DNA of 64,000 nt from Primulina eburnea (lineage: Eukaryota; Streptophyta; Magnoliopsida; Lamiales; Gesneriaceae), in the NCBI RefSeq assembly GCF_022965805.1, contig NC_133115.1, forward strand, positions 32,479,321 to 32,543,320, read 5' to 3'. Numbering within the stretch: position 1 is the first letter of the stretch; each line of letters begins with the position of its first letter. Position numbers and translations under genes: made by a program. Below, piece after piece: positions 24,199 through 35,074 of the stretch. The notes beneath the pieces were generated by a model. That model searched no databases, was not told the origin of the DNA, and saw only the letters and a program-made list of their open reading frames with translations.

Positions 24199-27100
24199 AT
24201 GGGGAAAAATCAAGCATACAAAGCGATGCAGAGATCTCGACTTGGCTCGGGCTCAGGCGACCCAGAAGAGGTTGAAGATGGCATGGTTGGTACCGTTTCA
24301 TATAATTTATTTGTTTATTATGGTGTGGATTTTGTTTATTTACTGGAAAAATCTTGAATGTTTAGTTTACTAGTGTTTGAGCTGAAATTTCATGTTTGGT
24401 GGATTGCATATGAAGAGTTTAGGTGAAATCGAGTTAGTTTTCTGCCAAGATTTTGAGATACCATTGCGTATTGATGCGTAGAAAATTTTATTGATTATTT
24501 ATCAGCTGTTCTGGAACATGAGTTTAGGGCTTTTTTAAGATTAGTTTAGCTACGGTAAGTTTTTTATATTGTTTGAAAAATTAATGTTCTGGTTTATTTA
24601 AATCATGTAATTTTTTAAATATAATTTTAGCTATGGAAGTTTCTTTTTTCCAAAAAAAAAAAAAATTAATGTTCTGGTTTATTTAATCTATCTTATTAGG
24701 TTACTGCTAAAAGGATCTTAAATCTTCACGTGTATTTAATAATATTATGATTTTATTTTTTTGTGTTACTATGATTATGTAAATTTTCATTTAAAAAAAT
24801 TAAAGTTAAAACTACTTATGTTACTGTTAAAAAATCTGAAAATTTCATGTGCGCTCCACCATAGTTGTCAAAGGCGAGCGCCTCTCGCCTCAAGGCGAGA
24901 GGCGCCACCAGGCGCGGGTGTTGCGCCTGGGGCAATCCCAGGCTCAACAATTTACAAAGGCGAGCCCAGGCGCGCGCCTGGGCTCGCCTTGGAAAGGCTC
25001 TCAGGCGCACCTTAGGCACGCCTTTGTAATATTAACTTAAAATGTAACTTCTCTGTTTTTTTTTTAGTATTAACTTAAAATGTAAAAGGCCGACCCCAAC
25101 ACCAAACCCTAGCAGCCCAGTTAACAAATTAAATAAGCGACAAGAGCTTTGCAAACTGCAACAGAATTACATCCAACAACGCGACGACAGTTGGATGAAG
25201 GAAGAATTTTAATCAAGTTACTTATTATTATGAACTTATTAATTATTTGTTGCTTTGTGTGACATTGTAACTTAATTATTTCATATTTTAATATATATTA
25301 ATCTAAGATAAATATTTTTTTTTAAAATTTAAAAACGTGCGCCTTGCTTCGGTAAGGCGCACGCCTCGCCTTGCGCCTTGCGCCTCAGGCTCCAGAGCCC
25401 TTGTGCGCCTCGGCGCGCCTTGCGCCCTTGACAACTATGCGCTCCACAAAATAAAGTGATTTTCCTTTTAGAAATTTGTTAATGAAGACGAAAGAGTAAT
25501 ATATATCATTTAGCTTGGTTTCAACGTTGATGAATTAAGGGCAAGACAAGGGAATACGTTCCCTTAACATCAAATAGGGAACGTTGGAAATCGAGAGTCA
25601 TGATTACTGATGTAAAAGAAAAGGAGCCAAAATTGGCTGATTTGAAGTTCTGAACTAACTGAGCTCGTGGATTGTAGTTTTAGGCAGTGTTTGTCTGCGA
25701 GGGTCGCATGGTTATTATTTGTTGGTGAAACTGAAAACTTGAGGTTGGTTTCCTTTATTTACCGAGAAATGTTTTGTGCAATATGTTTCTGGAAATCATA
25801 GTGAGAAACATGATGTATGTTTGATATTGTTTCTGAATTGTAACGTTTTTACTGTAATTATCATGTCATGTATGAGTTTGTTGAATTAACAATAACATAT
25901 CATATATATTTGGTTAATCGTGTGTGGAGCATTCTAAAATTTAAAATATAGAGTATTTTATTATAATACTATATGTTAAGAGAGCTTCTTTGTATGGTTG
26001 AATTCAGATAATGTATATGAAAAGGAAATGGAAATAAGCTTTCACAAAATAGAATGAAAATGAGATGCTGATGTTTGATTTCATTTTCGGAGATGGACCA
26101 TATTACCAGAAAAATGAAGCCAAACATTGCCCAAGAGTGTATTTATCACGTGGACGAAACTGATACTGCCATCAGTAAGATATCAACCTTGTATACCTTG
26201 GAAGACTTGTGTCTTGAGTTTCAGCTATGTGTGCGTGGTTTTCCTAGTCTTCCTTGATAATTGATTAGTGAAATGATTTCTAAGTCACATTCGGTTTTTA
26301 AGAGTTAAATTTTCTCTCAACTTATATTCCTCTTGGTATTGATTGTTTAGATATTTTTTGTGTCTGATAAGATAAATCTCGGACTTCTTATATTAAAATA
26401 ACTCAAATATCTCCATTATCTGTATCCTTAATTCTCTTTGATTGTGGAGCTTTAAATCTGTCAGTTCTTCATGCTCCAAGGGTCAAAGGCTGTTATTGAT
26501 ATTTGTAAATCCATTTGTGTCTAGTTTTGTCACACAATGTCGTGGACTGTGGTTGCCCGTATGTCCGAAAGTCCAAACAAATATATATATGAAGAGAGAA
26601 AAGAACAGTTGCAACACTAGCCCACCACTATTATAATGCTTATGAGTCCTCTAGAACTGCTAATAAATATTTTTACCTAACACAGAACACAAAGTATGCT
26701 GAGAAGGGTACACGTGAGAATTGTTCTTGCAATGCAAACAAGACGTCTTATCATAATTTATAAGGAATCGATGCTTCATAATGGCTGATCTGAACATAGT
26801 TTATTTTGCATCTCCTAGGAACCAAAGTACAAACTTTGTACTTTTATTAACCATGAATCTGTATTGAGGTATAAACTCTTTCGATCAATAATAACGTTAC
26901 TTTTGGTAAGACAATGGTTATATGAGCAGGCAAGTTTTTCATCATTCTGAAGTCTATTTCACATTCATGGAGACTGGAGATGTGTTGAATTTTTCTGTGC
27001 AATTGATTGTTGAATGACTTTTCCTGCTGGAAAAGTTTAGAGTAGTGCTTTCCCCTGTTTGTTTTGGATCTGTGCATCTTCTGATGTGGACAATCGCAGG

Positions 27101-29429
27101 TGGATGGTTCATTTCATTCACCAGAATGGCATGCTGCTCGTTTAGCAAGTCTAAAGACTTCTCATACAATTACATGGGAGGAGTACAAGAAGAGGCAAAA
27201 GGTGATTTATGTGGCTACATATTTGTAACTTGAGTTACGAGCAACCTTTGTATATCTGTTTTCTTTCCATATAAGCCTTCTCAAGCTTGATCCAGGAACA
27301 TTTTTTTAATTTCTGTCTTCTTTCTTTCCAGAAGTTGTCTGCAACACATCTATAAATTTTTTTTTTTAGAAAATTTATCCTTAAATATTTTATAACATAT
27401 TTAACATATCAAATCGGTATTTTGATATTTTCTGAGCCTTTGACCAAGTATTCTTATTGATGTCGATGGAAATTAGGACTGAAAGGTAATGTGGCTGTGC
27501 CATTTGGGTGATGAGTTGTTGTCAAACTGCAACTTTAAAAAAGGGTCTCCATTGACCTTTTTCGAAAATTTAACTAGCATGCCGAGGAGGGAAGAGTGAA
27601 TCGAAATGAACCAACCACCATGTTTCCTGGATCTGCCACTTAAGTTGATGGATTGTACAGCGTATCACATGATACTTAGAATTGACTCCCATGTTTAATC
27701 ATGTTTGATGAGACAGACAGCATATGTTTCAAGAATAAATACATATTTACCTTCTGAGTGTCGTACATTTATTATTTGGTTGATTCCCTAGATATGTATA
27801 GCTAGATACTGATCTCAACAGCTCAGCAAACCTAAAATATCTATGGAAAACTAGTCACTTAAATATTCACTAGGTCAATGTGTATCCTCTTTCAATAATG
27901 CTAGTGGAGTTCAACAAGCTCAAATTTTGTCTTTCCATGTTTCCTCTAGTCTCACTTTGTTTTCCTTCTGTAGGGCATCGACTTCACTTCATTAGCTTAT
28001 CCCATGACTCTAAATTACTCTGTCCAATTTTGCATGGCTTATTTTTGGAACTCCAGGTTTTCATGGAAATATGGCTTAATCTGCACTTTGCCCAACCAAG
28101 ATAAGATGGCCACTAGACCTCTTTATATGTGTTACTCAACCTTCCAATTCATCTCTTCCATTAGCTTCAATTCAAGACTAGTAATACCCTTTTGTTCTTT
28201 TTGTTTGGCTACTGTAATTTCTCTCTTTGTGTTGTGATGTTTTTTTTATGTGGTAATATTTTTGTGTCTTTCTGTGGCTCTGATGGCTTCAATGTTAGGA
28301 AGAAGAAGTAAGAAAGGGAGAGTTGGAAGCTGATAAAGATCGGATGATGAGAGAGTATAGGGCTCAGCTAGATGCTGAAAGGGCTCGCAAACTTTCTCAT
28401 GGAAAAAACCACTCTAGCAGCAAATCCAGTCGCAAAAAAGGTAATGTACGGTGTAATTGGGGATGTCGTATTCCTGCAATATTTAGCTTTTTATGACATT
28501 GTTAAATCATAAATTTGCCTGCAGATAAGGACAGAGATTTAAAGAAATGCAGCAGCAAGAAGCGAAAGGTGGATTATTCCACTTCTCCATTTATTTATGT
28601 CTTCCACACTGATTTTTAAATTGTCATCTACGATAGTAAAAATTGTAGCGAAGGTGATAATGGAGAATTTCATGACCCAAAAAGGATCACAAAAATGTAA
28701 TACCTGACATAGTTGCAAGTGATTATCTCAAGCTATACTCTGAAAACCAGTTGGCAAAGCTATGATTGTCATGATTATGGGATTGCATGAATTCCGCTCT
28801 TAATACATGGTTTATTCTCTAACACCAGTTTATATTTTGAGGAAACAAAAGGTTTGCCTGTGAACTAATGAATTCGATAGAGCAGTTTCCAATGTTGTAT
28901 CACAGTTTCTCAGGAGTAAGGGGTGAAGCGAATTAGGGAGGAAAAACACGTTAATATTAGTCATAGTATTCATTTGCAATGAAATAGAATTGTCAATTTA
29001 TGTGCTTATTATAATAAATAAGAAACTAAATAAAATAAAGTAAATAAAAAATCGTCCTGAAATTATATCAAAATCTATTCTGTAATTTGCTTTAACTAAG
29101 GTTACTCCTATATTTGCTCCTAAAATATATCTTTAATCCCTTGATTTATGCTTCACATCGAAATTTGTCTGCCTACTGTTAACTGTACGACTATTTTGCG
29201 ATTGACTTAGCATTCAAGGCGATCTGATATTAGCTCTGGCTCGGAACCAGAAACTTCAAGCAGTGATGATGATGATGAGAGGGAGTTAAAAAGGTCTAAA
29301 TCAAGTTTGAGGAGAAGGAAGAAGGAAAAAAAGCATGGGTCGTCAAGATCCAAGCACTCAAGCCGTGAGAATGTAGATGCTGGCGGCCCTTTACCACTTT
29401 CTAGATTTTTTGGGGACCACAAAAGCTGA
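24199..29429 (+). CDS. SCI1: Stigma/style cell-cycle inhibitor 1-like nuclear protein
   Basis: There are five exons: 24199-24285, 27100-27201, 28299-28440, 28525-28568, 29211-29429. They give 197 residues. The N-terminus MGKNQAYKAMQRSRLG and the block VDGSFHSPEWHAARLASLK are hallmarks of the SCI1 family (tobacco SCI1; Arabidopsis At1g79200). The middle is a charged helix (KGELEADKDRMMREYRAQLD). The C-terminal half is Lys/Arg/Ser-rich with several nuclear-localisation-like clusters and an acidic SSSDDDDERE run. In tobacco, SCI1 restrains cell proliferation in the upper pistil and localises to nucleus and nucleolus; the same role is inferred. Intron 1 is 2.8 kb and contains a MULE-type element. 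The sequence around 29785-29860 could be an extra spliced 3' UTR exon, but this is not shown. Confidence 0.9.
24861..25438. mobile_element. Non-autonomous MULE-like element with 9-bp target duplication
   Basis: The left end reads ATAGTTGTCAAAGGCGAGCG; the right end on the minus strand reads ATAGTTGTCAAGGGCGCAAG. Both ends run into very GC-rich, self-complementary GGCGCGCC-type sequence, against an AT-rich core with no ORF. It is flanked by the direct repeat GCGCTCCAC (24851-24859 and 25439-25447); a tenth base differs. A 9-bp duplication plus inverted ends points to the Mutator-like superfamily. It lies in intron 1 of the SCI1-like gene. Confidence 0.8.
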
Positions 29430-30475
29430 TGTTTTGTTCAATCTACGGTTATTGACTGTACCAGGTAGATCTTCTCTTTATGATTCCTGAGGTTTTGTTA
29501 TCTTATTTGCTTCATGTATACTGTTGCAAAATTTTTATGGATCCTCTCTTTCTTTATATATGCAATTTTTCTGCAGTATCGACTTGCTACATGCAGTTTA
29601 TTGCATTTTTGAACGAGTCTTGTGTATTACCCGTGGGGATTTTTTCTTCGCTTCATTGAATCTTAAATTAAAATTAAGTGATACAGCAATTTCAACAAAA
29701 GTAATATTTGCATGCAGTTGTGTAAATGTGTCGAATTATAAATTAGAAGTATATTGAATTTGAGTATCTTCATTTCCTTCAGTTGGACAGGGATGAAGGT
29801 TGTAGTTGCTAACAAGAATATGCGGATCTATTTAGCTCTTGCATTTGATGTGAGAAGGTAAGCATCCAATGTTAGTACCTTAAATGATTGCTTAAAATTG
29901 ACACTTGTCTTCAAAATTGTGTAGGCTACTATCAACAGCATTTTCTATCAAGTTTTTCTTTTTTGTTGTTGAAAAGAATGTTGCATAATTCAAATAGAAA
30001 TTATTCAAGCTTCAAAGGTCAGTTGTTTGTTTTTTTGCTTTTACCAGTATCACTGATTTTTGAATGGTTATTTACGCCACCATGTATTTATGGTATTTGA
30101 TCGTAATAGTATTTTTTTTATAGTTGATTGGGATTTGGGACATGGATGTAATTATTCAAGCTTAGGGTTGTTGTAGTTGATAATCAAACTTCATTGAAGT
30201 TCCCTCTGCGTGCCTAAACATTCCTAGCTATTTACCCTCTAACCCAGAGGCGTCTCAAAAAATTGAATCCGGGGCGTTTGGGGGCGGCGCAAGTCTTCTC
30301 AGGTGGGCAGAACCAAGTATCTAGAAAAAGCTCACATAAATTTTCCATAAAAAGAAGCAGGAAGTAATAAAAGAAGATGCTGACAATTCTTGGGGATGAA
30401 CGCCCAATAAGAAATAATGTTGTTTTTGCTGTCAAATTGCCCTCGAAGTTCACAAGTTAAAATGCCGCAAAAGGC
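29430..30475. other. Convergent 3' flanks of SCI1-like and plastid-protein genes
   Basis: This is T-rich sequence holding the two facing 3' UTRs. A spliced-UTR candidate lies near 29785-29860 (TTCAG acceptor, GAAG|GTAAGC donor). No protein-coding frame with family similarity was found. Confidence 0.4.
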
Positions 30476-31218
30476 TCAGTCGGCAGACGAATCAGGCTGT
30501 TGAGATTGTTCTTGAATGGCCTTTCCCTTCTCTCTTTGCTTGGTCATCGACTCATTCATTACCTCCTTCCTCTTTTTACTCGCCAGAACTTTTGCCATCA
30601 AACCGCTAACGCTTGGGTCTTTTTTCTCTTGCACTGGGGGCGGTGGCGCCCTCCTTGCTGCCTTCGCATTCTCCCCACCAATGTTCAGCCCCACCACTAC
30701 AGCACCCAATCCCAGTGCAATGCTCCTGCATTACACACTTTGGGTATTCAGCGTCATAAAACTCAAGTCGACCTATATTGCTTCTGTTTTCTTTTCTTTT
30801 TTTTTTTTGTTTTGTTTTGTTTGGATGATCTAGTCTTTGTATTCTAGTTATGTGTGTGAGTGATTTTCATTTCAGAATCATATGCAATTTCTTTCTTACC
30901 TTTTACCAATTCTATTATATTTAGCAAATCTTACACAGTTAGAATTAAATAAAATTACATACATTCGCATACATTTACTTCCTCAATTTATAATAGATAA
31001 ACAATAAAATGCATATTTTCAGTTCTATATATGTTTGCTTGAAAACCTGGCTCGAACCTTCGTTGGAGATGACTTCCTTGAGCAGCCTGATTCTCAACGC
31101 CTTGACCGGAAGCCCGAACCTTATAGAACCTTTGAAAGGGCAAATGTGTTGTCTCCTTAGCTATTCTTGTGATTGGTTTTGTTGTGGTTGGAGTTGGAGG
31201 GATTGATAAATGGGACAT
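30476..31218 (-). CDS. Small probable thylakoid/plastid protein with RR-type signal, unknown function
   Basis: There are two exons, 31058-31218 and 30476-30725, giving 136 residues. Residues 1-52 are rich in Ser/Thr/Pro/basic residues with almost no acids at the start, like a chloroplast transit peptide. The splice junction creates an Arg-Arg pair at 53-54, followed by a hydrophobic stretch (SIALGLGAVVVGLNIGG) and then ENAKA-A. That is the layout of a twin-arginine thylakoid transfer signal with an Ala-x-Ala cleavage site. The remaining 60 or so residues are short, Pro-rich (RRAPPPP) and then a charged, Lys-rich helix (LMAKVLASKKRKEVMNES). I do not recognise a named family. The hydrophobic stretch could instead stay as a membrane anchor. 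The donor AG|GTTCGAG was chosen because it alone keeps the frame. The gene is divergent from the BURP gene. Confidence 0.65.
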
Positions 31219-31755
31219 TTTATTTTCCCGACTCTTGTTACTCTGTTTATGAATGGAATGTCATTGAGCGTCTAGGTGATGCTGAAAATGATCACTTGTG
31301 GATAGTGTCTGAATCTTTGGATGGAAATGGTTGTGAAATTCCATTGGATTTGTATTGATAAGGTCTTTACTTTTGTAGGACCCTCAAATTGTTGCCCCAA
31401 ATTTTTTGTGATCAAATCTCGTGTTTACAATAATTTCTGCATCGTGATTTACACACCAAATTGAAGTTGCTTTCCCTTAAATTAATAGACAGAATAATCA
31501 GCTTCACCTTAAAATAATTATATCATGATAATTTTGCACACACAAAATTACATGTAATTTAACGAGTTCATAAAACATGTTCACTTGGTAACAAGTTATT
31601 ATCGGATAATTTGCCCCCTACATCGATATTTCGCAAATTCTTATAAAAAAAGAATGGGGTGAATGTGCCACAGTTGTTGGACGTCTTTTGAGTTTTGTGA
31701 GATGTTTGTGCGAACTTCTTGAAAGAATTTAATGCAACAAGATGGTGGTGGACGA

Positions 31756-31815
<60 letters not shown>

Positions 31816-32630
31816 ACACATATGGGCCCAATTTTTCTTTTCTTTTTTATGACCCAAGTCTATTCTCACATATCTTTATTCATTTGAGTCAAAGAGCTCA
31901 ATTCGAATTGTAAAGTCTCATTTTAAGCATTTATGCGCCATTGAGAGACCCAAACACAAATATAAGTATGTACCGTGTTGGTGTGTAGCTATAAGAAAGA
32001 TGAGTTAGATTATTTAATCTGAAACGAGATTTTGTCACCGTTTTTCGGGATATCTCAGTTTGATTTCCTTGTTCGTGGTAGTTCCTTTTGCCTCACCTTC
32101 CTTTACAAGTTGTTCTATGATATGAGAAGAGTATTCGTTGATTTATTGGGATTTTTCGGAATGATTTTAGGTTTTTTTTTCTTCCTCGTATATATGGGAT
32201 GTCGATGAGTCAGCAAGTGGATATATGTATTTTATTTATTTATAGAAAACATGTCATACTTTTCTCTTTTGTTTTGAATGTTCATAACGAAATCTTGTAG
32301 ATTAAATAATACATATTTTGTGTCTTTTAGTGTATTTTAATGTTTTGATATTTGGAATTATTCGAGCTTTAAATGACACCCATAAACCTATTTTATTTTC
32401 CTACAACATGTTTAGAGATGCATATCCACGTGCAGATCTGTTTGTTTATTGTAAACAGCTGTTAACACAAATAAAAATGTTGGATTCACTGTCTTCAAGA
32501 TATTTGTCAGCACTAACTCCAAAGATGTTTTCAGTTTTAAAACTCGGCATTTGTACCAATATTCCAATGAAAAACATGAACCAATATCACGATCCAGATT
32601 TTTTACTTTTGATGTTTTTTCCCTGAATAT
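31219..32630. other. Divergent promoter region between plastid-protein and BURP genes
   Basis: About 1.4 kb, AT-rich. It contains a (TA)n microsatellite at 31759-31813. No other gene was found; the longer open frames here are low-complexity TA readings. Confidence 0.5.
31759..31813. repeat. (TA)n microsatellite, about 27 units
   Basis: Uninterrupted TA run, probably highly variable between individuals, placed between two divergent genes. Confidence 0.95.
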
Positions 32631-32638
32631 TATAAATA
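32631..32638 (+). promoter_or_regulatory. Putative TATA box of the BURP gene
   Basis: TATAAATA lies 43 bases upstream of the ATG at 32681. With a usual 25-35 base spacing to the start site, the leader would be very short (about 10-20 bases). Confidence 0.5.
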
Positions 32639-32680
32639 TGGGTTTTCTAGAGCGATTCTTCCTCACATTTTGCAGTAAAA

Positions 32681-33697
32681 ATGACCCCTCCTCATTCAGC
32701 CACCCTAGTCTTGCTCGTGTTTTTCTTTGCTTCTTTTGTTTCATTCAATTGCTTTGCTTCAGATATTGCTTCCGAGCAAATCAAATTCTGGTCCGAAAAC
32801 GTGCGAAACAAAATCCCAGAACCCATCCTCAAGAAACTGTCCCCTTTGAGCAAAAATGATTGTCATTATTATAGTGACATGATGTCCAAGAATGCCGAAT
32901 TCCATGCAGATGCTCATTTCTGTTCACTAGCAAAGTTGGCCTGTGATTCTGCGCTTGAAGATGTCAAGACAGTAAGCAATGAATACACCACAAAGAAAAC
33001 ATATAATCCAAATGCAGGAATGCTGGATCTTCGAGGTGTCGAGAAAAATGAAGATCCATTTTCATTTTTCAGGCTTTCAATCCTCGAGAATGGAAACATG
33101 GTTCATCTCCCAAACTTGCATGAGTCGCTCTCAGAGAGTGCTTTTCTCCCCCTTCAAATTGCATCAGAAATACCTTTAAACATCCGAGAAATTACTAAAG
33201 TATTCCCTGCAGCCACCAAAGAAACCATTGAGAACACGCTTTCATACTGCAACGCAGCAGCAATAAAGGGCCAAGTGAAAAGCTGCCCGAGATCACTCGA
33301 GGAAATGATAAGCTTCTCAAAGTCAGCCTTGGGTGGGAAAAAGTTAATATCCTTAACATCCAAGAGCAACCAAGGATCAAATACCAATCTCATGGTTAAG
33401 AACGTTAAAAAATTTAACACAGGTAGAATTGTGGCGTGCCATGAAGCTTTTCTTCCTTTTGCAGCTTATTTTTGTCATTCTTTATCCTCCACGAGTTTGT
33501 ACTCCGTGGATTTAGTCGAGCCTAAGACCGGAGCTCTGATTAACACCCTTCTTGCTATATGTCACATGGATACTTCACCATGGCCGGAGGATCATGTTGC
33601 GTTTAAGATACTGAAACTAAGGCCAGGACAAGGCGAGGCGTGTCACTGGTTCACCCAAGTTGATCTTGCATGGATTCTTGACAGGGAATCAATGTGA
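32681..33697 (+). CDS. BURP-domain secreted protein, PG1-beta-like N-terminus without FXXY repeats
   Basis: This intronless frame of 338 residues starts with a signal peptide (hydrophobic residues about 7-26). The next segment (FWSENVRNKIPEPILKKLSP) resembles the N-terminal part of polygalacturonase-1 beta-subunit proteins. The BURP domain occupies about residues 125-335: it opens with FFRLSILENGNMVHLPNL and carries the full signature CH-x10-CH-x27-CH-x25-CH (ACHEAF, YFCHS, ICHMDTS, ACHWF). The long FXXY repeat region that separates the two parts in classical PG1-beta proteins is absent, making this a short form. BURP proteins are plant cell-wall or stress-related (RD22, USP, PG1-beta). A cell-wall role is inferred; the exact subfamily is not certain. 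Confidence 0.9.
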   Translation: MTPPHSATLVLLVFFFASFVSFNCFASDIASEQIKFWSENVRNKIPEPILKKLSPLSKNDCHYYSDMMSKNAEFHADAHFCSLAKLACDSALEDVKTVSNEYTTKKTYNPNAGMLDLRGVEKNEDPFSFFRLSILENGNMVHLPNLHESLSESAFLPLQIASEIPLNIREITKVFPAATKETIENTLSYCNAAAIKGQVKSCPRSLEEMISFSKSALGGKKLISLTSKSNQGSNTNLMVKNVKKFNTGRIVACHEAFLPFAAYFCHSLSSTSLYSVDLVEPKTGALINTLLAICHMDTSPWPEDHVAFKILKLRPGQGEACHWFTQVDLAWILDRESM

Positions 33698-34036
33698 CGA
33701 AGATCTGATCTGCTGGTCCAATCTAATGGAACTGTACGTTCTAGTTTATGTGTGGCGGATCAGAACATGCAACAATAAGGGTGTAGTTCAATAGATATTG
33801 TCATCGCTTAGTTCGGTGTCATATCAAACTTTAACTATTATGAAATTCCAAGAAAAAAAAAATTAACATACTTTTCGGTCCATATTTTTCAATTGATCCA
33901 TCCCCTCTAGTATCACCATCTAGTATATTACAAAATCTTGATCCAAATATTGAATGAAATGGAAATATATAATCAATGAATATTTTATACTTCACACTTT
34001 TGATAACAATTAGGACATTTTCATAAGGCAAAAACT

Positions 34037-34170
34037 TATGTGAGACGGTCTCACAGGTCGTATTTGTGAGAGGGATCTCTTATTTGGGTCACCCATGAAA
34101 AAATATTACTTTTTATTGTGAATATGGGTAGGGTTGACCCGTCTCACAGATTATGATTCTTCGACTCACT
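34037..34170 (+). mobile_element. MITE copy, GTGAGACGGTCTCAC family, internally shortened
   Basis: It starts ATGTGAGACGGTCTCACAGG and ends near CCCGTCTCACAGATTATGAT. It lacks the middle ATGCTAAGAGTATTA block found in the 15601 and 45967 copies, so it represents a deleted subtype. Confidence 0.7.
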
Positions 34171-34279
34171 CTTTTTCATAAAGCAACGTTTTCTGAATTT
34201 TAAGTCTAAATACAAATTTAAAGAGAACGATTTAATAGTCTAAATGGAGATGAATAAACGAATACGACAATTTCTCGTG

Positions 34280-34302
34280 CATACATACATATACATACAT
34301 AC

Positions 34303-34358
<56 letters not shown>
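34280..34358. repeat. Compound ATAC and (TA)n microsatellite
   Basis: Several ATAC units are followed by about 26 TA units. Confidence 0.95.
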
Positions 34359-34359
<1 letters not shown>

Positions 34360-35074
34360 TTTGTCGAAATTATCAAATTCAAATCAAAGTGGAAAATTTT
34401 GGAATAGTTCTTTAACCAAAATACTGGTTCCAGTTATTTTCTGCACGAGCTTTAATATAAGATGTATATAAAGACACCAAGAATTTACGAACTCAAATTC
34501 GAGTCCTTTTTTAGTAGTAGAGTTTTATAATTATTTAGAGCTCAAATTCAAATTTTATGTCGAACCAAACTCGAGTTCAAAATAGCCAAGTTTCGAGTTT
34601 TGGGTCGTCCAAAAAAATTGAGTTCAAACTCAGACATTAAAAAATTAGATACTATTTGCGTACTGTCTACCAATTTGCTCAGTAGCTAACTGTTCTTGGG
34701 TGAGGCTTTATTCAAGTCCCCGTTTGAAACAGAAATCCCAAGAGAAGAGAGATGAGGAAACGAGTTGAGTACATTTGTTGTCAGAGATTAACGAATTAGA
34801 ATATTGCTAGCCAAGCAAAGCAACATCATCTCCAATACATGTGCTACATATATAATTATTTTACAACTGGTGAGTTTCAAAAACTAGTTTAGAGGCGAAA
34901 TTTGGCGAAGTAAAAAGATGAACCAAAAAATGTAAGATTTCGTCCAAAATACAGAAGATGGGGACTCAAGTATGATTAAAAAACACAGGAAAGAGAGAAA
35001 ATAAACTTGAGGTGCAAGAAGGTTGTCGACTATTTCACCGTCAGGTCAGGTGGGGTTGTGTCGGTCAGATCAGG

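Larger units (their letters stand above)
33698..35074. other. Intergenic region between BURP and GYP1-like Rab-GAP genes (both 3' ends)
   Basis: It contains a MITE copy (34037-34170), an ATAC run then (TA)n at 34280-34358, and a stretch at 34490-34640 with repeated ATTCGAG/CTCGAG words shared in style with 36905-37240. No gene is visible. Confidence 0.5.

Noticed and set aside
30500..30847. Plus-strand frames over 100 codons opposite the small plastid protein
   Set aside because: They lie antisense to the frame that shows a coherent transit/hydrophobic/charged layout, and contain long Phe and Leu runs without family similarity.
31568..31913. Frames encoding long Tyr-Ile repeats
   Set aside because: They are translations of the (TA)n microsatellite.
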